Part shown: positions 12,150-20,667 of the stretch, in pieces
How the letters are laid out: the number at the start of each line of letters is the position of its first letter
Position numbering within the stretch: position 1 is the stretch's first letter
The notes under the pieces: generated by a model
What the model was told of the DNA's origin: nothing
Seen by the model: only the letters and a program-made list of their open reading frames with translations
Database searches by the model: none
Made by a program: the position numbers and the translations under genes
From: Williamsia serinedens
GTDB lineage: Bacteria > Actinomycetota > Actinomycetes > Mycobacteriales > Mycobacteriaceae
Length of the DNA: 64,000 nt
Reading direction: 5' to 3'
NCBI RefSeq assembly: GCF_024171725.1
Contig: NZ_JAMTCG010000004.1
Span: 62,001-126,000, forward strand

Positions 12150-12929
12150 ATGACCAACGCAACCGACGCCCCGGAGCCGACCCTGGTGCTCACCGGTGAG
12201 CGGACCGCGCCGGGGATCGCCGAGGAGAACTACTGGTTCCGTCGGCACGAGGTCGCCTACGCGCACGTCGTGGACATGTGTCGCGGACGGCGGGTGTTGG
12301 AGGCCGGGTCCGGCGAGGGATACGGCGCCGACATGCTCGCCGCGGCGGGCGCGGACGTCGTCTGCGTCGACTACGACGAGGCCGCCGTCGCCCATTCCCG
12401 GGCCCTCTATCCGCGGCTGACGGTGCACCAGGCCAATCTGGTGGATCTGCCGCTGGCCGACGACGACGTCGACGTCGTCGTGAACTTCCAGGTCATCGAA
12501 CACCTGTGGGATCAGCCGCGGTTCGTCGCCGAGTGCCGTCGCGTCCTGCGGCCCGGAGGTGTGCTGATGATGAGCACCCCCAACCGGCTCACCTTCTCCC
12601 CCGGGCGCGACACCCCGCTCAACCCCTTCCACACCCGCGAGCTGTCGGCGGCCGAGCTGACCGAACTGCTGACCGACGGCGGGTTCGCCGTCACCCAGAT
12701 GCTCGGCGTGCACCACGGGTCGGCGCTGCGTGCCCTGGACAAGCGGTGGAACGGTTCGTTCGTCGACGCGCAGATCGACCGGGCGCTCGCCGGCGAGGCC
12801 TGGCCGACCGCCCTGGCCGCCGACGTCGCGAGCATCCGCACCGACGACTTCGAGATCCACCCCGACGACCCCGCGGGGCTCCGCGGCATCGACGAGAGCC
12901 TGGATCTGCTGGCCGTCGCCACCGCGTGA
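12150..12929 (+). CDS. Class I SAM-dependent methyltransferase (Rv3030-like)
   Basis: About 259 residues. Rossmann SAM-binding motif LEAGSGEGYGAD at about 50-61, acidic VVCVDYDE, then VVNFQVIEHLWD and the post-motif LRPGGVLMMSTPNR. Close in order and features to Rv3030, which lies in the 6-O-methylglucose lipopolysaccharide (MGLP) gene set and is a proposed sugar O-methyltransferase; the exact hydroxyl methylated is not shown here. ATG 12150 is preferred over GTG 12129 because upstream residues are not conserved; neither has a strong ribosome site. It opens a four-gene rightward operon and is divergent from fixA. Confidence 0.85.
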   Translation: MTNATDAPEPTLVLTGERTAPGIAEENYWFRRHEVAYAHVVDMCRGRRVLEAGSGEGYGADMLAAAGADVVCVDYDEAAVAHSRALYPRLTVHQANLVDLPLADDDVDVVVNFQVIEHLWDQPRFVAECRRVLRPGGVLMMSTPNRLTFSPGRDTPLNPFHTRELSAAELTELLTDGGFAVTQMLGVHHGSALRALDKRWNGSFVDAQIDRALAGEAWPTALAADVASIRTDDFEIHPDDPAGLRGIDESLDLLAVATA

Positions 12930-12942
12930 CCCGCGGACCGTC

Positions 12943-12970
12943 GACCACAGACCGATGACCACAGACCGAT
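12943..12970 (+). repeat. 14-bp tandem duplication spanning a start codon
   Basis: GACCACAGACCGAT occurs twice back to back (12943-12956 and 12957-12970). The second copy supplies the start of the GH57 gene; the first copy supplies another ATG at 12955 that opens a five-codon frame ending in a TGA that overlaps the GH57 ATG. Confidence 0.9.
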
Positions 12971-14531
12971 GAGCGCGTCGACGGTGCCGGGGCGGTTCAC
13001 CCTGGTGCTGCACTCCCATCTTCCCTGGCTGGCCCATCACGGCGCCTGGCCGGTCGGCGAGGAGTGGCTCCACCAGTCGTGGGCCGCGTCCTATCTCCCG
13101 GTGGCGGCGGCGCTGCGTCGGCTGGCCGACGACGGCCATCGCGACCTGATGAGCCTGGGGATGACGCCGATCCTGGCGTCACAGCTCGACGACCCCTACT
13201 GCGGTGAGGGGATGCACGCGTGGCTCGGGTCGTGGCGGGAGCGCGCCCACGAGGCCGCGGTGCACGGGCACGTCCACTCCGACGAGATCGCAGCGGACCT
13301 GGGTCGGCGGGAGCACCGCGCCGCCGAGTCCGCACTGGCCGACTTCGAGACCCGCTGGCGCCATGGCGGTTCCGGGGTCCTGCGGTCGCTGGTCGACGCT
13401 GATGTCGTGGAGTTGCTGTCGGGCCCGCTCGCCCACGGCTTCGCACCCACGATGGATCCGCGCCTGCGGCGCTTCTGTCTCGACGAGGGACTCGCCGACA
13501 CCCGACGGCGGATCGGTCGGCGGCCCACCGGGATCTGGGCACCGGAGTGCGCGTACGCCCCCGGGATGGAGGAGGACTACGCCGCGGCGGGCGTGACGCA
13601 TTTCCTCGTCGACGGCCCCGCGCTGCGCGGGGACACCGCCCTGGCGCGACCGGTCGGGTCGTCCGACGTCGTCGCCGTCGGACGTGATCTCGAGATCAGC
13701 TACCGGGTGTGGTCGCCGCGGTCGGGTTATCCGGGTCACGCGGCCTACCGCGACTTCCACACGTGGGACCACCGTTTCGGCTTCAAGGCCTCGCGCGTCA
13801 CCGGGCGGTCGGTGCCCGCCGGACGCAAGGCGCCCTACGACCCCGAGCGGGCCGCTCGGGCGGTCGACGCCCACGCCGCCGACTTCGTCGGTCACGTCCG
13901 CGAGCGACTCGCCGCCGAGTCGGCGCGCATCGGACGTCCCGCCCTGGTCGTCGCCGCGTTCGACACCGAACTGTTCGGGCACTGGTGGCACGAGGGGCCG
14001 CAGTGGCTCGAGGCGGTTCTGCGGGCACTGCCGGAGGCGGGCGTGCAGGTGAGCAGTCTGCGGACCGCGATCGCCGACGGGTTCGTCGGCGCGCCGGTCG
14101 ATCTCGGCCCCTCGAGCTGGGGGTCGGGCAAGGACTGGCGGGTGTGGGACGGACCCGCCGTGTCCGACCTCGCGCGCGTGCAGCGTGAGGTGACCGCCGC
14201 CGCGCTCGACACCGTCGCCAAACGCCTCGACCACCATGCGGCGGTGCGGGATCCGGTCGCCGACCAGATCGTGCGCGAGACGGTGTTGGCCGTCGCCTCC
14301 GACTGGGCGTTCATGGTGTCCAAGGACACCGCCGCGGACTACGCCCGGGAGCGGGCGTTCACCCACGCCCACGCCGCCCGCGAGATCGCCGACGCCGCCG
14401 ACCGCGGTCGGGAGGACACCGCGCGACGCCTCGCCGAGGTGTGGCGGCGCGCGGACGGGCCCTTCGGCGCCCTCGACGCACGGCGATGGACGGCGACCGA
14501 CGCGCGTCGAGTGTCCGGGGCCGCGCCATGA
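12969..14531 (+). CDS. Glycoside hydrolase family 57 protein, 1,4-alpha-glucan branching type (Rv3031-like)
   Basis: 520-residue GH57 enzyme expected to form alpha-1,6 branches in a short alpha-glucan. The N-terminal catalytic barrel starts with FTLVLHSHLPW (His17 region); the nucleophile glutamate is in WAPECAY (about 192) and the acid aspartate in FDTELFGHWWHEG (about 331). The C-terminal helical domain contains SWGSGKDWRVW and SDWAFMVSKDTAADYA, typical of branching enzymes. It lies between the methyltransferase and the glycosyltransferase; its stop overlaps the next start (ATGA). A tandem duplication covers its start codon. Confidence 0.9.
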   Translation: MSASTVPGRFTLVLHSHLPWLAHHGAWPVGEEWLHQSWAASYLPVAAALRRLADDGHRDLMSLGMTPILASQLDDPYCGEGMHAWLGSWRERAHEAAVHGHVHSDEIAADLGRREHRAAESALADFETRWRHGGSGVLRSLVDADVVELLSGPLAHGFAPTMDPRLRRFCLDEGLADTRRRIGRRPTGIWAPECAYAPGMEEDYAAAGVTHFLVDGPALRGDTALARPVGSSDVVAVGRDLEISYRVWSPRSGYPGHAAYRDFHTWDHRFGFKASRVTGRSVPAGRKAPYDPERAARAVDAHAADFVGHVRERLAAESARIGRPALVVAAFDTELFGHWWHEGPQWLEAVLRALPEAGVQVSSLRTAIADGFVGAPVDLGPSSWGSGKDWRVWDGPAVSDLARVQREVTAAALDTVAKRLDHHAAVRDPVADQIVRETVLAVASDWAFMVSKDTAADYARERAFTHAHAAREIADAADRGREDTARRLAEVWRRADGPFGALDARRWTATDARRVSGAAP

Positions 14532-15784
14532 GGGTGCTGATGGTGTCGTGGGAGTACCCGCCGGTCGTCGTCGGCGGCCTCGGCCGACACGTCCACCACC
14601 TGAGCGTCGCGCTCGCCGCCGCCGGCCACGAGGTGGTCGTCCTGTCCCGCAGGCCGTCCGGCACGGACGCGCTCAGCCACCCGACCACCGACACCGTGGT
14701 GGAGGGCGTCCGCGTCGTGGCGGTCGCGGAAGACCCGCCCGACTTCGAGTTCGCGCGCGACATGATGGCCTGGACCCTCGGTCTCGGCCATGCCCTGGTC
14801 CGCGCCGGGCTGGCCGTCGGCGACCACGACGGCTCGCGCTGGGTCCCCGACGTGGTGCACGCCCACGACTGGCTCGTGGCGCACGCCGCGATCACCCTCG
14901 CCCAGGTCCACGACGTGCCCCTCGTGGCGACGATCCACGCGACCGAGGCCGGCCGGCACAGCGGATGGGTCGCCGGCACCATCAACAGGCAGGTCCACTC
15001 CGTCGAGTGGTGGCTCGCCGCCGAGGCCGACGCGCTCATCGCCTGTTCGGCCTCGATGCGCGACGAGGTGGCGCGTCTGTTCGGCCCGGATCTCTCCGAG
15101 ATCCACACGATCCACAACGGGATCGACGTCAGCACATGGCCGTTCACCCCGCGGAGCGCGCACGACGGCCCACCGCGGCTGCTCTACGCAGGCCGCCTGG
15201 AGTACGAGAAGGGCGTGCAGGACCTGATCGCCGCCATGCCCCGACTGCGCCGCACGCATCCCGGCACCACCCTCGACATACTCGGCGACGGCACGCAGGA
15301 GACCTGGCTGCGCGGCCTCGCCCGCACGCACCGGGTCGTGCGGGCGGTGCGGTTCCGCGGCACCGCCGACCACGCGGGGCTCCTCTCCGCGCTGCAGCGG
15401 TGCGACGCGATAGTGCTGCCGAGTCGCTACGAGCCGTTCGGGATCGTCGCCCTCGAGGCCGCCGCCGTCGGGGCACCGCTGGTGACCTCGACGGCCGGAG
15501 GGCTCGGAGAGGCGGTGACCGACGGCGTCACCGGGATGGCATTCGCTCCCGGCGACGTCACCGGACTCGCCGCGGCGGTGCGTGCGGTGCTGCTTGATCC
15601 CGCTGCGGCCCAGGGCCGGGCGGTCGCCGCGCGGGAGCGGCTGACGTCCGACTTCAGTTGGCGACTCGTCGCCGCGCGGACGGCCGAGGTGTACCTGTCG
15701 GCGAAGCGGCGTGTGCGCCACCCGATCGGCCGCCCGGAGATCGTCACAAGGCCCTTGCCCGACCGTGACCTCGGCGCGGACTGA
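14528..15784 (+). CDS. GT4 glycosyltransferase, alpha-1,4-glucosyl type (Rv3032-like)
   Basis: 418-residue GT-B fold enzyme. It starts MRVLMVSWEYPPVVVGGLGRH, the usual GT4/GT5 donor-acceptor loop, and has AHDWLVAHAA, ATIHATEAGRHSGW, HNGIDVSTWPF and the EX7E motif in EPFGIVALEAAA (about residue 301). In M. tuberculosis Rv3032 elongates MGLP and contributes to glycogen; that role is inferred here from motifs and the identical neighbourhood. The ATG overlaps the GH57 stop; reads upstream of 14528 belong to the GH57 gene in another frame. Confidence 0.9.
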   Translation: MRVLMVSWEYPPVVVGGLGRHVHHLSVALAAAGHEVVVLSRRPSGTDALSHPTTDTVVEGVRVVAVAEDPPDFEFARDMMAWTLGLGHALVRAGLAVGDHDGSRWVPDVVHAHDWLVAHAAITLAQVHDVPLVATIHATEAGRHSGWVAGTINRQVHSVEWWLAAEADALIACSASMRDEVARLFGPDLSEIHTIHNGIDVSTWPFTPRSAHDGPPRLLYAGRLEYEKGVQDLIAAMPRLRRTHPGTTLDILGDGTQETWLRGLARTHRVVRAVRFRGTADHAGLLSALQRCDAIVLPSRYEPFGIVALEAAAVGAPLVTSTAGGLGEAVTDGVTGMAFAPGDVTGLAAAVRAVLLDPAAAQGRAVAARERLTSDFSWRLVAARTAEVYLSAKRRVRHPIGRPEIVTRPLPDRDLGAD

Positions 15785-15800
15785 CCGCTACCCTGACGCC

Positions 15801-16886
15801 GTGACCGGCCCCGCGCAGTACCTCAGCAGCCTCGAGATCGACACGACGACGCCGGTGCTGGTCACCGGCGCCACCGGCTACGTCGCCGGGTGGGTGGTCA
15901 AGGACCTGCTCGACGCGGGCGTCACCGTGCACGCCGCGGTGCGCAACCCCGACGACCGGCGCAAGACCGCCCACCTGCGGGCTCTCGCCGACGCTGCGCC
16001 GGGCACCATCGAGTTCTTCGCCGCGGATCTGTTGACCGACGGCTCGTACGACGCGGCGATGGCCGGCTGTGGCGTCGTCTTCCACACGGCGTCGCCGTTC
16101 ACGACGGACGTGAAGGACCCGCAGAAGGAACTGGTGGACCCCGCCGTGGAGGGCACGCGCACCGTGCTCGAGTCGGCCGACCGCACCGAGTCGGTGCGCC
16201 GCGTGGTGCTGACCAGTTCGGTCGCCGCGATCTACACCGACACCGTCGACTGCGCGAACGCCGGCGGGTCGCTGACCGAGGACGACTGGAACACCTCGGC
16301 GACACTCGACTACGAGCCCTACAACCTGTCGAAGACGTTGGCGGAGAAGAAGGCCTGGGAGATCGCGGACGCGCAGTCGCGCTGGGATCTCGTCGTCGTC
16401 AACCCGTCGCTGGTGATCGGCCCGCCGCTCGGACCCGCCCCGACGTCGGAGAGCTTCGCCATCGTCACCCAGCTCGGCAACGGGATGATGGCTCTCGGTG
16501 CACCGCGGATCAAGATCGGCGTCGTCGACGTCCGCGAGGTGGCGCAGGCACATGTCACCGCCGCGTTCACCCCCGGTGCGTCGGGTCGGCACATCCTGTC
16601 CGCCGCCGACACCGACCTGCTCGAGATGGGCAAGGCGCTGCTCCCGAAGTTCGGTCTGAAGCGGCCGCTGCCGCGTTTCCCGTTGCCGATCCCGCTGCTC
16701 GTCGCGGTGGCACCGTTGGTCGGGCGCGACCGCCGGTTCGTCCGGCGCTGCTCCGGCGGCCCGCTGCACCTGGACAACACCAAGAGCCGTGAGGCGTTGG
16801 GCATCTCGTACCGGCCGATGCGCGAGTCGCTGGAGGAGATGTTCGCCGGCATGCTCGACGCGGGACAGGTCAAGCTCCTCCGCTGA
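15801..16886 (+). CDS. NAD(P)-dependent epimerase/reductase (extended SDR)
   Basis: 361-residue extended short-chain dehydrogenase similar to dihydroflavonol/cinnamoyl-type reductases. NAD(P) motif VTGATGYVAGW at about 21-31; catalytic YNLSK at about 173-177 with an upstream VVLTSSVAA serine. Substrate is unknown. It begins with GTG 16 bases after the glycosyltransferase and so is likely in the same transcript, though such genes are not required for known MGLP chemistry. Converges on the hexapeptide acyltransferase. Confidence 0.8.
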   Translation: MTGPAQYLSSLEIDTTTPVLVTGATGYVAGWVVKDLLDAGVTVHAAVRNPDDRRKTAHLRALADAAPGTIEFFAADLLTDGSYDAAMAGCGVVFHTASPFTTDVKDPQKELVDPAVEGTRTVLESADRTESVRRVVLTSSVAAIYTDTVDCANAGGSLTEDDWNTSATLDYEPYNLSKTLAEKKAWEIADAQSRWDLVVVNPSLVIGPPLGPAPTSESFAIVTQLGNGMMALGAPRIKIGVVDVREVAQAHVTAAFTPGASGRHILSAADTDLLEMGKALLPKFGLKRPLPRFPLPIPLLVAVAPLVGRDRRFVRRCSGGPLHLDNTKSREALGISYRPMRESLEEMFAGMLDAGQVKLLR

Positions 16887-16903
16887 CGGATCCGCCGCCG
16901 CGG

Positions 16904-17653
16904 TCAGCCCGCGTCCGGCGTGGTCGCCTTCTTGCGCTCGATGTCGGCGAGAGCGCGCGCGTGCTCGGCGCGGCGCTCGGCCGAGGCGGCCCAGTCGTCG
17001 GCGCGGTTGCGCACCACCCGGGCCGGGGCACCGACGGCGATCGAGTAGTCGGGGATCTCTCCGCGCACCACGGCATGTGAGCCCAGGACGCATCCCCGTC
17101 CGACGACGGTGTTGCGCAACACCGACACCTTGGCGGCGATCCACGTGTCCGGGCCGATGCGAACCGGGCCCTTCACGATGCCCTGGTCCTTGATCGGCAG
17201 GGTGATGTCCTCGGTGCGGTGGTCGAAATCGCAGATGTAGCACCAGTCGGCGACCAGCGTCGACGCGCCGATCTCGATGTCGAGGTAGGCGTTCACCACG
17301 TTGTTGGCGCCGAAGACGGTCTTGTCACCGATGCGCATCGACCCCTCGTGGCATCGGATGGAGTTGCCGTCGCCGATGTGCACCCACCGCCCGATCTCCA
17401 TCCGCGACAGTTCGGGCGTCGCGTGGATCTCGACGTTCCGGCCGAGGAACACCATCCCCTTGAGGACCACGTGCGGGTTCGCGGTCCGGAAGCGCCACAG
17501 ACGGAAGTAGCGGACCAGATACCAGGGCGTGTAGGCGCGGTGGCTGATCACCCAGCGCAGCGACGCGACGGTGAGGAAGCGGATCTGGTCGGGGTCACGA
17601 CGTCGGCCCGCGCGGCGACGCGAACGAAGCGACGCGTTCCACATGGTCGTCAT
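16904..17653 (-). CDS. Left-handed beta-helix (hexapeptide) acyltransferase (Rv3034c-like)
   Basis: About 249 residues. A basic N-terminus is followed by hexapeptide turns forming a left-handed beta-helix (about 85-210; VFLGRNVEIHATPELSR, GDGNSIRCHEGSMRIGDKTVFG, GPVRIGPDTWIAAKVSVLR, VGRGCVLGSHAVVRGEIPDYSIAVGAPARVVR split over several turns). These enzymes usually acetylate or acylate sugars. The M. tuberculosis counterpart Rv3034c lies in the MGLP region and is a proposed acyltransferase for that polymer. Start taken at ATG 17653 (MTTMWNAS), with an in-frame ATG three codons later as alternative. Confidence 0.8.
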   Translation of the reverse strand: MTTMWNASLRSRRRAGRRRDPDQIRFLTVASLRWVISHRAYTPWYLVRYFRLWRFRTANPHVVLKGMVFLGRNVEIHATPELSRMEIGRWVHIGDGNSIRCHEGSMRIGDKTVFGANNVVNAYLDIEIGASTLVADWCYICDFDHRTEDITLPIKDQGIVKGPVRIGPDTWIAAKVSVLRNTVVGRGCVLGSHAVVRGEIPDYSIAVGAPARVVRNRADDWAASAERRAEHARALADIERKKATTPDAG

Positions 17654-17783
17654 GGCCAGACACCCTATCGGCCGTGTGCGCGGGGTCCCGGGCCGCCGCG
17701 GGGCCCGCGATAGGCTCACCGATGCGATCGGGTGAGTCGGCATCACGACCGACCCGGGAGGCGCAGGTGAGGACAGGAGAACG

Positions 17784-19115
17784 ATGCGGGACAGCTCGGT
17801 GGCCACGCGTGGCCGACGCGGTGTGACCGCACGGTGGACGGTCCTGCTCCTGGCGGCCGTGACCCTGGTCGCGGCGTGTGCCGACGGCGAGGCCGACGTC
17901 CGCTCCATCCCGAGCGCCGGGTGGTCGAGCTACGGCGGCGACGCGGGCAACGCGAACTTCGCCTACCCCGACGTGCCGGACGACCTGACGCTGTCGTGGA
18001 GCCGTCCCACCGGCGGGCCCGTCTCCGCGCCCCTCACCATCTCCGGCCGGTCCAACGTCCAGGTCACGTCCCGCACCGACAGCGGGTGCAACACCTTCGT
18101 CTTCGACCCCCGCGCGGGCCGCAAGAACTGGTGCCGCCGCATGGCTGCCGGGGTCGAGTTGAACGCCATGCTCGTCGACCAGTACGACAACGTCTACGTC
18201 GGCGAGGCGGGCAACCTGGTCGCCTACAACGGCGGCGGATCCATCCGGTGGCGTTTCCCCACCGCCGGTGTGCCCGTCTCTCTCAAGTTCGCCGGCCCCG
18301 GCGTCGTGCTGCTCGTCACCGACCTGGGCCAGGTGGTCCTGATCAACTCGCAGACCGGGCAGCCGGCCGCACCCGGGGTCACCCTGCGGCCCGACATCGA
18401 CGCCTCGCAGCCGACGACCGGCCTCGGCGACTGCATCACCGGCGGACCCAACTGCCCGATCCAGGCCAGTCCGGCCGTCGACACCGCGGCCCAGCGCTTC
18501 TACATCGGCTTCTGGCCCGCGAAGTCGATCGCCTCGGAGGTCCGGGCCCTGCGGTACGACGCCGTCAACGGCTCGGTCGCGCTGCGCGACGCCTGGACCG
18601 CCCAGATACCGAGCGGTGTCATCGGCACGCCGACGCTCTCCGAGGACAAGAAGACGCTGTATGTCTTCGACCGTCTCGGCAGCATCTACGCGCTCGACGC
18701 CGCGACCGGCAAGACCCGGTGGAGTTACTTCGTCGGCGGCTACGGGTTCGGCACGATGACGGTCTCCCCCGACGGCGTCATCATCCCCACCGGGGTGATC
18801 GGCGCGCCGCTGCGAGCGTTCCGCGATCGGGGCGACAAGGCCGAACCCCTTTGGCAGCGTGCCGATCTGCAGACCGTCAGCCTGTCCACGCTGACCAAGA
18901 CCGGTACCGCATGGACCGTCGTGCGGACGGGCCGGGACCAGAAGCTGTCTCTGCTCGAGGTGTCGGCCGCCGACGGGAAGACGCAGCGCACCCTCGAACT
19001 GCCCGGCGCACTGGGCTTCGCGACCGGCGTCGCCGTCTCCGCCGACGGGGCGATCGCAACGGCCACGAACCTCGGCGAGGTCTACTTCTTCGACAAGCCG
19101 AAGTCCACGAACTGA
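17784..19115 (+). CDS. PQQ-like beta-propeller lipoprotein (Rv3035-like)
   Basis: 443-residue exported protein. The leader has arginines, a hydrophobic stretch and a lipobox LVAAC with the lipidated cysteine at about residue 32. The rest shows repeated blades with motifs such as VGEAGNLVAYNGGGSIRWRF, LYVFDRLGSIYALDAATGKTRW and GEVYFFD, as in PQQ-binding-like propellers. No enzyme function is evident; it may be a surface scaffold or binding protein. The gene is divergent from the acyltransferase with about 130 bases between starts, the same arrangement as Rv3034c/Rv3035. Confidence 0.82.
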   Translation: MRDSSVATRGRRGVTARWTVLLLAAVTLVAACADGEADVRSIPSAGWSSYGGDAGNANFAYPDVPDDLTLSWSRPTGGPVSAPLTISGRSNVQVTSRTDSGCNTFVFDPRAGRKNWCRRMAAGVELNAMLVDQYDNVYVGEAGNLVAYNGGGSIRWRFPTAGVPVSLKFAGPGVVLLVTDLGQVVLINSQTGQPAAPGVTLRPDIDASQPTTGLGDCITGGPNCPIQASPAVDTAAQRFYIGFWPAKSIASEVRALRYDAVNGSVALRDAWTAQIPSGVIGTPTLSEDKKTLYVFDRLGSIYALDAATGKTRWSYFVGGYGFGTMTVSPDGVIIPTGVIGAPLRAFRDRGDKAEPLWQRADLQTVSLSTLTKTGTAWTVVRTGRDQKLSLLEVSAADGKTQRTLELPGALGFATGVAVSADGAIATATNLGEVYFFDKPKSTN

Positions 19116-19156
19116 TCCACGGCCACTCTGTGGAGTTGTCAAGGTCCTGATGCGGT

Positions 19157-19173
19157 CCTGACCTTCGGTCAGG
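19157..19173. terminator. Short hairpin between convergent genes
   Basis: CCTGACC-TTC-GGTCAGG, a perfect 7-bp stem with a 3-base loop, lies between the stop of the lipoprotein gene and the end of the DUF222 gene that faces it. It could end transcription from both sides. Confidence 0.45.
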
Positions 19174-19203
19174 TGCGGAAAATGTGCTGTCGCTGAGTCG
19201 TTG

Positions 19204-20493
19204 TCAGGCGGCCATGGCGTCGAGGCGCGGTGTTCGCCGGTTGTAGGCGGGCTGCAGTTCGCGGTGTGGGTCGACGGTGGCGGGTGGCCGGATCCAGGGG
19301 TGACGGTCGGGGCCCATGACGATCTCCCAGCCGTGCTGGTGGACCGCGACGTGGCAGGTCCGGCACAGCAGGCACCCGTTGTCACACGTCGTCGCCCCGC
19401 CCTGCGAGAACGGCAGGATGTGGTGGACATCGGTCCACGAGGCGGGATTCCCGCACATCACGCACGACTGGTCACGGGCCACGATGGCTTTACGGATGCG
19501 CCCGGTGAACAACCTGGCCTTCGGGGAGATGTCGACCGGCGCGGCGTCGACATCCACGGCCATGCGGGTGACCGAGGCGTCGCATGACAGCAGCGACACC
19601 GCCTCGTCGGAGACGCTGCCCATCCATTGCAGGTGCGCCGGCCCCGCCGGGGTGACCCCGCAGCACTCGCTGTGGGTGGCGGGCACGGTCAGCAGGATCT
19701 CCGTCTTCGCCGCCCCGACCAGCCCGTCGACCCCGAGTGCTCGGGACGCGGCCTCGAGCACCTGCACGAACGCATCCGCCCGCCGCTGGGCCGCGGACCG
19801 CGGATCGGGTGTGCCGTCGGGCAGTGGCCGAGGCCGTGACGCGGTGTCGATGCAGGAGATCAGTCGTTCGCCGGCGACGACGTCGAGGTCGAACGACCCC
19901 GCCAACCGGCCGTCGTCCCGCTGGCCCCAGGACACCTCGTTGAGCGTCGTGTCCTCCGCGACCGGCGTCGCCGTCTCGTCACCGCCGTCGGAGTCGGGGG
20001 CGTGGCCGAGCGCGATGGCGCGGGCCCGGTCGTCGATCTCGACCGGCGACCGGCCGGCGAGGGCGTGCCCGATCAGCGCCGTCTCGGTGTCGACCGCGAG
20101 CTTCGACCCGAGCGGTGAGCGTGTACGCATGCAGACGTGGCGGACTCCGCGGGCGACGGCGTCGGCGTACTCGCCCGACAGCGACCCATCCCGCAGATGT
20201 CGCGCCAGCGCCGGCAGATGCGCGATCGCCCGGCCGAGCCGGATCGCCCGCGCCGCCACCACCGGCACACAACCGTGACGGCGCAACAGCTCCCGTACTG
20301 ACATCCCCAGCCGCTTCGCGGTGCCCCGGCATTCGACCTCGCCGGTCAGCCGGGCCAGCAACCCGTCCGCGGTGTTGCGGGCGACGACCGCGGCACGCAC
20401 CACCGCCAGCAGCGCGTCATCGTCGGCGGGCATCTCGCACCCGCGGACGGCATCGGCGAGGCGGTCCGCCGCCTCGAGCACGTCATCGAACAT
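19204..20493 (-). CDS. DUF222 domain HNH endonuclease (13E12-repeat family)
   Basis: 429 residues. The N-terminal helical DUF222 region (about 1-320) includes RAIAHLPALARHL and SAAQRRADAFVQVLEAA; the C-terminal HNH domain has RDQSCVMCGNPASWTDVHHI and NGCLLCRTCHVAVH, with cysteine pairs for zinc and the HH catalytic pair. Genes of this type occur in many copies in mycobacteria and relatives, often with signs of mobility, and their target is unknown. ATG 20493 (MFDDVLEAAD) is preferred over 20583 because the extra 30 residues are cysteine-rich and not typical. It interrupts an otherwise conserved gene order. Confidence 0.85.
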   Translation of the reverse strand: MFDDVLEAADRLADAVRGCEMPADDDALLAVVRAAVVARNTADGLLARLTGEVECRGTAKRLGMSVRELLRRHGCVPVVAARAIRLGRAIAHLPALARHLRDGSLSGEYADAVARGVRHVCMRTRSPLGSKLAVDTETALIGHALAGRSPVEIDDRARAIALGHAPDSDGGDETATPVAEDTTLNEVSWGQRDDGRLAGSFDLDVVAGERLISCIDTASRPRPLPDGTPDPRSAAQRRADAFVQVLEAASRALGVDGLVGAAKTEILLTVPATHSECCGVTPAGPAHLQWMGSVSDEAVSLLSCDASVTRMAVDVDAAPVDISPKARLFTGRIRKAIVARDQSCVMCGNPASWTDVHHILPFSQGGATTCDNGCLLCRTCHVAVHQHGWEIVMGPDRHPWIRPPATVDPHRELQPAYNRRTPRLDAMAA

Positions 20494-20667
20494 GTGTGCG
20501 ATGCTACCGGCGCCGACCGACATCAACAGCCCCGAACAGGCTGGGGCCCCGCAATCTGTGGAACCAGCGGGACCTGTGGACAACCCCTTCCGCGAGCGCC
20601 GTCGCCACCGCGTCCGCGATCGGCCGGCGACCTCACGATCTGTGGGATCAACGCGAACTGCGCAATC

